Shown here: positions 1 to 5,128 of the stretch, in pieces | How the letters are laid out: each line of letters starts with the position of its first letter | Position numbering within the stretch: the stretch's first letter is position 1 | Origin: an uncultured Oscillospiraceae bacterium | GTDB lineage: Bacteria; Bacillota; Clostridia; Oscillospirales; Oscillospiraceae | DNA length: 5,926 nucleotides | NCBI GenBank assembly: GCA_934668605.1 | Contig: CAKUNY010000128.1 | Coordinates: 1-5,926 of the forward strand | Reading direction: 5' to 3' | Position numbers and translations under genes: made by a program | Notes under the pieces: generated by a model | Database searches by the model: none | What the model saw: the letters and a program-made list of their open reading frames with translations, nothing else | What the model was told of the DNA's origin: nothing

Positions 1-930
1 CAGGCGGTTTCCAAATGGGAGAGCGCGCAGTCGATGCCGGACTTGGACAAAATTGTGCAGCTGAGCGAGCTGCTCGGTGTGAGCACGGATTATCTTCTGA
101 AGGACGCGGTGGACGAACCGGAAAAGGACGCACCCGGACAGGCGGCGCAGCTGGATGCACCGGCTGAGGCACCGGCCAGACGCGTGACGCGCGAGGAAGC
201 CGGTCGGTTTTTGTCGGCGCAGGAAGCGACAATTCCGAAGGTCGCGCTCGGCGTGGCGCTTTGCGTGTGGTCGCCGATTTTGCTCATCGGCCTTCCGGCG
301 CTGCTCTGGATCCGCAATGTCAAGTTTTCGGATTCTGCGGTGGCAGGGGCAGGGCTCTGCGCGCTGCTCATCATGGTGGCTTCTAGCGTTGCGCTGTTTC
401 TGATCTCCGGCGCGAAGGGCAAGGTGTTCGAATACTTAGAGCGCGAGCCAATCGCGCTGGACGCGGATGCTGCGGCGCTTGCAAGGCAGCAGGAGGCAGC
501 GCAGGCCGAAACGTGCTCGAGGCTGACCATCATCGGCGTGGTGCTCTGCATTTTATCGGCGGTTCCGATTTTTGCCGTGATGTGCGAACCGAAGACTTTT
601 GATGGGCACTACGCTCTGGCGGTCTGCGCGCTATTGCTGCTTGTTGGGATTGCGTGTCTTCTTCTGGTGCGCGCAGGCTCCATGCGCGGCGCGATCGATA
701 AGCTTCTGGAACAGGGGGATTACACGCGCGAAAACAAGGCGAAAAGCCGCGTCATTGGCGCCATCAGCGCGGCCTACTGGCTGCTGGTCACGGCGATCTT
801 CCTCTTTTACACCTTCGGCCCCAATGGCAACGGCCAGCCGCAGTACAGCTGGTTCATCTGGGCAGTCGGCGGCGTGCTTTACGGCGCGCTGATGGCCGGT
901 CTGTCCATCTATCGGAAAAAGCATGCATAA
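1..930 (+). CDS. XRE-family HTH regulator with six C-terminal membrane segments (5' end outside window)
   Basis: The gene is already open at base 1, so its true start lies left of the window; the ATG at 34 is internal to the HTH domain. The visible 309 codons begin QAVSKWES, the typical recognition helix and following residues of an XRE/Cro-type HTH, then SMPDLDKIVQLSELLGVSTDYLL, which closes the domain. An Ala/Pro/acidic linker follows (about visible residues 36-75). Six hydrophobic stretches then lie near visible residues 81-103, 112-135, 175-195, 203-224, 251-272 and 282-304, with a basic tail RKKHA. This implies a cytoplasmic DNA-binding head tethered to a polytopic membrane domain, an arrangement known in Bacillota. 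Neither the signal nor the target genes can be read from the sequence. The gene converges on the lipoprotein gene. The HTH call is strong; the function of the membrane part is unknown. Confidence 0.85.
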   Translation, partial: QAVSKWESAQSMPDLDKIVQLSELLGVSTDYLLKDAVDEPEKDAPGQAAQLDAPAEAPARRVTREEAGRFLSAQEATIPKVALGVALCVWSPILLIGLPALLWIRNVKFSDSAVAGAGLCALLIMVASSVALFLISGAKGKVFEYLEREPIALDADAAALARQQEAAQAETCSRLTIIGVVLCILSAVPIFAVMCEPKTFDGHYALAVCALLLLVGIACLLLVRAGSMRGAIDKLLEQGDYTRENKAKSRVIGAISAAYWLLVTAIFLFYTFGPNGNGQPQYSWFIWAVGGVLYGALMAGLSIYRKKHA

Positions 931-966
931 AGCTTCATGCGTGGCGCAGCATCGTGAAAATATGCA

Positions 967-1003
967 AAACACCGCCGGAGAGTCGAACTCTTCGGCGGTG
1001 TTT
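967..1003. terminator. Bidirectional intrinsic terminator between convergent genes
   Basis: The arms 967-983 and 987-1003 form a 17-bp stem with one G-U pair and a CGA loop. The upper stem is A/T-mixed and the lower stem is GC-rich and ends in AAA/TTT. On the plus strand the tail is only TTT; on the minus strand it reads TTTT, then a T-rich stretch. It lies 36 bases after the regulator stop and 16 bases after the lipoprotein stop, so it can serve both genes. Confidence 0.8.
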
Positions 1004-1019
1004 GATTGCAAAGGGGAAT

Positions 1020-2100
1020 TCAGCCCGGAATATACCAGTTTTTCAAGAGCGCGCTTACATCAGATTTTTGCGCCGCACCAAACGGGCAGGATAGCGAGAG
1101 CGTCACATGGCAGGCAGATCCTGTAGAGCTGATTCGAACGCCCGGCGCTTCGACCCATGCTTCTCCTGCGCTTGCGGCTTCCGGTTCAAAGATCCACGTG
1201 CGGTCGTTCGTGGTCATGTCGAACGAATTGGTGACGCGCTGCGCGCGGGATGTGTAAGACCAGGCAGGGCAGGCGGGAGCGCCGGAAAAGTCTGTGCTTG
1301 TGTCTTGAAAGGAAAGATTGTATGCAGCGCTTTCCTCGCAGGAGAGAAGATTGGCCGCTTCCAGAATTTCGTCTCCGTCCTGCTTTGCCTCGAGATAGAC
1401 GGACAGTTTCTCGCATTTGGCGTTCGCGCTCGGGGTAAAGGCCGCGGCGGCGATGACGTCATACATCTGCTCCGCGCCGGAGCGGAAGACGCTGTACCGG
1501 TACGAGGTAACAGCCATTGCGCCGACGTTGGTTTCATCTGCGTCGTAAACGATCGCGGCTGCGGACGAGGACGCGTCATAATCGGAAGGGGCGCGACGCT
1601 TCCAATCGCCCTCGGCGGGCTTTAAAATGGGCTCCTCCGTTTTTTAAGATTGCGGCAAGACCGTCGTGTATTTTCGTTTCCTCCGATAAAGACTGCGCGG
1701 CCATAGCCTCCGAGAGGAATACGGCGCTGATGTCGCGAAGCTGGTAGGTTCCATCCATACCCTTCGTAATGGCCGTTGCGATTTTTCCGGAGCCTTCGTC
1801 ATCGCAGCCGACGGAAAGTGATATGCCGCACGCGCGCGCCAGCTCGCTGCTGCTTTTGCTGCTCAGCACATAGACGAGGGAGGCGGATTCCAGAAAATCC
1901 TTGACCTGCTCGCCGCATGAGAGCGCTTCCTCCTCCGTGAGGACGAGAATGCTGCGAAGGCAGTCCTGCGCGGAAAGGCTGTCTCTTTCGTCATAGCGCA
2001 CGACGTTATAGCCGGAAAGAATGTCCGGCTCTGCATCCTTGGCGCAGCCGGGGGCGAACACGAGAAGCAGCGCGAGAACGGCGCATACAAGCTTTTTCAT
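1020..2100 (-). pseudogene. Putative secreted lipoprotein of unknown family, interrupted by a one-base frameshift
   Basis: The product starts at 2100 (MKKLVCAVLALLLVF, then APGC), a lipoprotein-type signal peptide with Cys19 as the probable lipidated residue; the lipobox is imperfect. A ribosome-binding-like AGGAAAG lies 8 bases upstream. The first frame runs to about residue 153 (...GLAAILK) and then enters 21 unrelated residues rich in Arg before a stop at 1576-1578. In the next frame, open from just after the same A6 run (1640-1645), the protein continues TEEPILKPAEGDW... through SYRYSVFRSG to ...LLKNWYIPG, ending at 1020. Skipping one base gives exactly 359 residues, so an indel in the homopolymer is the simplest explanation. 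Both halves have similar composition (Ser/Ala/acidic, scattered Cys). The protein is probably exported and membrane-anchored. I do not recognise the family and assign no function. If the indel is a sequencing error, this is an intact gene. Confidence 0.75.
1640..1645 (-). other. Frameshift point in the lipoprotein gene (A6 homopolymer on the coding strand)
   Basis: The coding strand reads TTAAAAAACGG. With six A's the frame runs into a short out-of-frame tail; with five it joins ILK to TEEPILKPAEGDW without a break. The downstream frame is open back to a stop codon that overlaps this run (1644-1646), so the junction must lie at or close to this position. Confidence 0.75.
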
Positions 2101-2108
2101 CGCGTCTT

Positions 2109-2115
2109 CTTTCCT
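2109..2115 (-). promoter_or_regulatory. Ribosome binding site of the lipoprotein gene
   Basis: AGGAAAG on the minus strand lies 8 bases before the ATG at 2100. It is weaker than the hydA and surE sites. It favours this start over the in-frame ATG at 2322, which would lie before the terminator hairpin and would bury the signal peptide inside the protein. Confidence 0.6.
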
Positions 2116-2150
2116 GGAACGTATGGATGCGGCGGATTTTATCTGGTTCC

Positions 2151-2179
2151 AGTTTACCAAATTTGTCTGGTCTTGTAAA
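2151..2179 (-). promoter_or_regulatory. Probable sigma-A-type promoter of the lipoprotein gene
   Basis: On the minus strand TTTACA (2174-2179) and TAAACT (2151-2156) are separated by exactly 17 bases, with a TGG immediately before the -10 (extended -10 form). Transcription would start near 2143-2145, giving a leader of about 45 bases. It lies downstream of the surE terminator, which supports a separate transcription unit. Confidence 0.5.
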
Positions 2180-2226
2180 GGCCGTTGGCGGTGACTGGAA
2201 AAATCTTTACAGACTGGACATACAAT

Positions 2227-2259
2227 TGGCCGCCGGAAGGAGCTTCCTTCCGGCGGCCA
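2227..2259 (-). terminator. Hairpin terminator downstream of surE
   Basis: The arms 2227-2241 and 2245-2259 form a perfect 15-bp, very GC-rich stem with a 3-base loop. It lies about 20 bases after the surE stop. The minus-strand tail (ATTGTATG) is only moderately T-rich, so termination efficiency is uncertain. The hairpin sits between surE and the lipoprotein promoter. Confidence 0.65.
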
Positions 2260-2278
2260 GACCGATATGCAAGAAAAA

Positions 2279-3016
2279 TCAATAGGCGGCGCAGCGCAGC
2301 TTGCCGATGGAAATGTAGCCATGCAGCACGGCGTGAATATCGCTTCCCTCGTGCGTCTGTTCCTTTGTCATGGCCTTGATCAGAGGCGTATAATACTGAA
2401 CGCCGTTCTCCTCGTGATGAAGCGCGTAGCAGTTTTCATAGAACGAGTGCTTTTCCGGGACGCGCTCGCGCAGAACGCCCTTGCATTCGTCCGCCGGGCA
2501 GGGCGGGAAATTGACGTTCCAGAGCTCGCCGGGGTTCAGGGGAGCGGCCAGAAGCTCTTCGAGTATTGCGTGCAGATTCCGCTCTGTGACATCAAGGGCT
2601 TCGTCTCCGCCCATAGAAAAAGCGATGGTGTGGATGCCGCTCAGCGCAGCCTCGGTCGCAGCGCCGACGGTGCCGGAATAGCACACATCGTAGCCTGCGT
2701 TCAAGCCGTCGTTGATGCCGGAAAGAACCACATCCGGCCGGAAGCCGAGCAGAGAATGCAGCGCCATCTTCACGCAGTCGGCAGGCGTTCCGTCGATGCT
2801 CCACGCAGCCTGAACGCGAACGGGGAAATCATAGAGATAGACTGCCATTTCGGGCATGCCTCCGATCGTCACGCGCATGGACATGCCGCTGCATTGATGC
2901 TCGGGCGCGGCGACCCACACGTCTCCAAATGCACTTGCGGCCTTTGCCAGCCGCGCGATTCCCTCTGAGCGAATGCCGTCGTCGTTCGCAATCAGAATTT
3001 TCAGTTTCTTCATCAT
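2279..3016 (-). CDS. surE: 5'/3'-nucleotidase SurE
   Basis: This is a 245-residue metal-dependent phosphatase of the SurE family, which removes phosphate from nucleoside 5'- and 3'-monophosphates in the cytoplasm; length matches the family (about 250). Visible signatures are NDDG at residues 11-14, APEHQCSG at 37-44, GTPADCV at 76-82, and SGINDGLNAG followed by YSGTVGAATEA at 99-123. By comparison with characterised SurE proteins, the divalent-metal ligands should be Asp12, Asp13, Ser43 and Asn102, and all are present. WNVNFP (166-171) and SDIHAVLHGYIS (225-236) mark the C-terminal half. The start has two adjacent ATGs; AAAGGAG (3023-3029) lies 6 bases before the first and 9 before the second, so either is possible. 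It appears to be transcribed alone: a hairpin block lies upstream and a terminator downstream. Confidence 0.95.
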   Translation of the reverse strand: MMKKLKILIANDDGIRSEGIARLAKAASAFGDVWVAAPEHQCSGMSMRVTIGGMPEMAVYLYDFPVRVQAAWSIDGTPADCVKMALHSLLGFRPDVVLSGINDGLNAGYDVCYSGTVGAATEAALSGIHTIAFSMGGDEALDVTERNLHAILEELLAAPLNPGELWNVNFPPCPADECKGVLRERVPEKHSFYENCYALHHEENGVQYYTPLIKAMTKEQTHEGSDIHAVLHGYISIGKLRCAAY

Positions 3017-3022
3017 GACACA

Positions 3023-3029
3023 CTCCTTT
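3023..3029 (-). promoter_or_regulatory. Ribosome binding site of surE
   Basis: AAAGGAG on the minus strand lies 6 bases before the ATG at 3016 and 9 before the second ATG at 3013. It is a near-consensus site that leaves the choice between the two adjacent starts open. Confidence 0.75.
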
Positions 3030-3037
3030 GTGCGCCT

Positions 3038-3066
3038 ATCTTATCACAGCCGGAGCCCGCCCACAA
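3038..3066 (-). promoter_or_regulatory. Possible surE promoter
   Basis: On the minus strand TTGTGG (3061-3066) and TAAGAT (3038-3043) are 17 bases apart. The -35 matches consensus only in its first three bases and the -10 in four of six, so this is a weak candidate. It would give a leader of about 15 bases that places the ribosome binding site almost at the 5' end. Confidence 0.35.
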
Positions 3067-3146
3067 GCCGCAATTTCGACAAATCACAAGCATTTTCCAG
3101 CGCCCCCGTCCGTCACCCAGCCTCCCAAAGCTCCGCCCCATCCTCC

Positions 3147-3192
3147 AAAGCCTCGCAGAGTTTCCCGTGCCGCCGAAAGCCTCGCAGAGTTT
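3147..3192. repeat. Perfect 17-base direct repeat pair
   Basis: The sequence AAAGCCTCGCAGAGTTT occurs at 3147-3163 and again at 3176-3192, a period of 29 bases. A looser relative of its left end (CCAAAGCTCCG) lies just before it, near 3126-3135. The copies sit at one end of the hairpin block between surE and hydA. Only two good copies are present, so it is not a CRISPR array. Confidence 0.8.
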
Positions 3193-3326
3193 TGCGCCCG
3201 CAGGCGCGAAATAAAATTGAATCCATTTTTTCCGGCGGCATGTACGTCGGAAAAAATACGCTACGCGAAGAGAGTGTATTTTCACCTGCCAAAGGCAGGC
3301 GAAAATGCGCGGGTCGCAGCGCAAGC

Positions 3327-3369
3327 CTAATTTGAAGAGAGCCGCCGTGGGCGGCTCTCTTCAAATTAG
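3327..3369. repeat. Long perfect palindrome, 20-bp stem
   Basis: The arms 3327-3346 and 3350-3369 pair without a mismatch around a 3-base GTG loop. The outer half is A/T-rich and the inner six pairs are all G-C. No T-run follows on either strand, so it is not a typical terminator. In RNA it would be a strong double-stranded barrier or processing site downstream of hydA. Confidence 0.75.
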
Positions 3370-3371
3370 AA

Positions 3372-3396
3372 GAAGCTCCCGCAAAGCGGGAGCTTC
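3372..3396 (-). terminator. Probable terminator of the hydB-hydA operon
   Basis: The arms 3372-3382 and 3386-3396 form a perfect 11-bp stem with a 3-base loop. On the minus strand the stem is followed by TTCTAATTT, a T-rich tail. It starts 36 bases after the hydA stop codon, the normal place for an operon terminator. The 20-bp palindrome directly behind it could act as a second block. Confidence 0.65.
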
Positions 3397-3432
3397 ACGG
3401 GAGCCTCTCCTGTAAGGGATGGGAACGGAATG

Positions 3433-5124
3433 TTATTCCGGCTGCGGGTAATGGACGTGCAGCAGCTCATGTGCGCGCTCGGGCGTGATTTTCTCATAGA
3501 GCGCCTTGAGGATCGGGTTGTGCTGCGAGGACTTGATGAGCGTCTTGCGGTCTGCTTCATACAGACCCTCGGCTCTTGCGTATTTCTGCTCTTTTCTGCC
3601 GGTGGGCTGGCCTGCGCCGCCGACACAGCCGGTCGTACAGGTCATGACCTCGACGAGATCAAAGTGCTCTTCGCCGGCTTCCATCTTCGCGATGAGCGTT
3701 CTCGCGTTCTTGAGGCCGTGGACAACGCCGACACGGATGATCTTCTCGCCAACGGGCAGCTCGACCGCGCGGACGCCTTCCATGCCGCGAACGCCGGAGT
3801 ACGCGATCTCCTGAAGCGTATTGCGGGACTCGCTCTCCATGACGCGGCGGACGACAGCCTCTGCCACGCCGCCGGTCGCGCCGAAGATGACGCCTGCGCC
3901 GGTACCAAGACCGAACGGCATATCGGGTGCCTCGTCGGGCAGCTCGTTGAAGCGGATACCGGCTTCCTTGATCATGCGGATGAGCTCCTGCGTGGTGAGA
4001 ACGAGGTCAACGTCGGGCTGATCGCCGTGCTTGAACTCTTCTCTGGCCGCTTCCATCTTCTTGGCCGTGCAGGGCATGATGGCGATGTGATAGAGCTTCT
4101 TGTCATCATCCTTCTGCTGCGCGCGCAGAATCGCGGAGAACATCTGCATCGGTGACTTACAGGTCGAAATGTTGTGCAGATACTTGGGGTCTTCCTTCTC
4201 GAGGTACTTGATCCATGCCGGACAGCAGCTCGTGAACATCGGGAACGGGCCGCCCTTTTCGAGTCTCTGGAGGAATTCGGCCGTCTCTTCCATGACGGTC
4301 ATATCCGCCGCGAACGTCGTGTCGTAGACCTCGTCTGCGCCCATGAGCTTGAGCGCGGCGACCATCTTGTCGAGCACGTTCACGCCGGGAGCCAGACCGA
4401 ACGCTTCGCCGAGCGCAACACGGACGGCGGGCGCGATCTGAACGACGACCTTCAGCTCCGGATCATGCAGCGCCTTCCAGGCGTCGTTGATCTGGTTGCG
4501 GATGGTGATCGCGCCGGTGGGGCAGACAGCCGCGCACTGGCCGCAGGTGACGCACTTGGTCATGCTCATCGGGCGGTCGAACGCCGGCATGACCTGGACG
4601 TTGCTGCCGCGATGGGCAAAGTTCAGAATGCTCATGCCCTGCAATTCGTCGCAGACACGCACGCAGTCGCCGCAGAGGACGCACTTGCCCGGGTCGCGGA
4701 CGATGGCGGGGCTGGTGTTGTCCAGATCGAAATGCGGACGGGTGTCTTCGAACGGAATGTTCGTCACGCCGAAGCGAAGCGCCAGCCCCTGCAAACGGCA
4801 GTTGCCGCTCTTTTCGCAGGTGGTGCAGCTGCGGCAGTGGGACGAGAGCATCAGCGAAAGAATCATCCGGCGGTGCTTGAGCAGCCGCTCGGTGTTCGTG
4901 CGGATGCGCAGACCGTCGCGCGGCTCCATCGAGCAGGAGGCGTCGATCTTACCGGTCTGTTCGTTTTCTACCACGCACATACGGCATGCGCCGAAGGTAG
5001 AAAGCTCGGAGTAATAGCAGAACGTCGGCATGTCGATTCCGGCCTTGCGGATGACCGCGAGGACGTTCTTCTCTCCGTCAAACGGCACGCAAATGCCGTC
5101 GACGTACATTTTACCTTTTGCCAT
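3433..5124 (-). CDS. hydA: [FeFe]-hydrogenase catalytic subunit HydA
   Basis: This 563-residue iron-only hydrogenase makes or consumes H2 at the H-cluster. N-terminal [2Fe-2S] ligands are Cys36, 47, 50 and 64; the His-Cys3 [4Fe-4S] site is His96, Cys100, 103, 109; two ferredoxin-type clusters use Cys148/151/154/158 and Cys191/194/197/201. The catalytic domain has TSCCPAW (298-304), MPCTAKK (350-356) and EVMTCTTGCVGGAGQP (492-507), giving H-cluster ligands Cys301, 352, 496 and 500. Proton-path residues aligning with Clostridium pasteurianum CpI are present: Glu280, Glu283, Arg287, Cys300, Ser320. The third motif is unusual: the common form is ACPGGC with GGGGQP. The protein ends in the small-subunit-like HELLHVHY and lacks the C-terminal [2Fe-2S] extension of longer HydA proteins. 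The start lies 4 bases after the hydB stop with a strong ribosome binding site, so the two are co-transcribed and probably translationally coupled. The HydB neighbour suggests a group A3, NAD(P)H/ferredoxin-linked cytoplasmic enzyme. Confidence 0.96.
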   Translation of the reverse strand: MAKGKMYVDGICVPFDGEKNVLAVIRKAGIDMPTFCYYSELSTFGACRMCVVENEQTGKIDASCSMEPRDGLRIRTNTERLLKHRRMILSLMLSSHCRSCTTCEKSGNCRLQGLALRFGVTNIPFEDTRPHFDLDNTSPAIVRDPGKCVLCGDCVRVCDELQGMSILNFAHRGSNVQVMPAFDRPMSMTKCVTCGQCAAVCPTGAITIRNQINDAWKALHDPELKVVVQIAPAVRVALGEAFGLAPGVNVLDKMVAALKLMGADEVYDTTFAADMTVMEETAEFLQRLEKGGPFPMFTSCCPAWIKYLEKEDPKYLHNISTCKSPMQMFSAILRAQQKDDDKKLYHIAIMPCTAKKMEAAREEFKHGDQPDVDLVLTTQELIRMIKEAGIRFNELPDEAPDMPFGLGTGAGVIFGATGGVAEAVVRRVMESESRNTLQEIAYSGVRGMEGVRAVELPVGEKIIRVGVVHGLKNARTLIAKMEAGEEHFDLVEVMTCTTGCVGGAGQPTGRKEQKYARAEGLYEADRKTLIKSSQHNPILKALYEKITPERAHELLHVHYPQPE

Positions 5125-5128
5125 ACGT

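Larger units (their letters stand above)
3190..3396. repeat. Cluster of five consecutive hairpins in the surE-hydA intergenic region
   Basis: The 416 bases from 3017 to 3432 hold no convincing gene. Within them five inverted repeats follow one another: 3190-3199 with 3202-3211 (central 8 bp with CGCA loop, G-U closing pairs); 3225-3237 with 3245-3257 (13 bp, flanked by T6/A6); 3278-3290 with 3294-3306 (one A-C mismatch, AAA loop); 3327-3346 with 3350-3369 (perfect 20 bp, GTG loop); and 3372-3382 with 3386-3396 (perfect 11 bp, AAA loop). Together with the adjacent 17-base direct repeat this resembles a mosaic, dispersed intergenic repeat rather than a single terminator. This is inference from one copy. 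Weak ORFs crossing it on both strands are low-complexity and lack ribosome binding sites. Confidence 0.6.

Noticed and set aside
1640..1645. In-frame A AAA AAC heptamer that could be a programmed -1 frameshift site
   Set aside because: A -1 slip leads to a stop within about five codons (RRSPF then TAA). The long downstream frame needs the opposite shift, so canonical -1 frameshifting does not explain the split gene.
2101..2322. Extended N-terminus for the lipoprotein starting at 2322
   Set aside because: It would translate through the surE terminator hairpin and the promoter region and place the signal peptide internally. The start at 2100 has a ribosome binding site and puts the signal peptide first.
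2267..2968. Plus-strand open frame opposite surE
   Set aside because: The minus strand encodes all SurE signature motifs; the opposite frame has no ribosome binding site or recognisable domain.
3147..3192. CRISPR array
   Set aside because: There are only two copies of a 17-base repeat with a 12-base gap, too short and too few for repeats and spacers, and no cas gene is present.
3113..3364. Small minus-strand protein encoded in the surE-hydA intergenic region
   Set aside because: The frame crosses several hairpins and the direct repeat, is rich in Arg and low in complexity, and has no ribosome binding site before its ATG.
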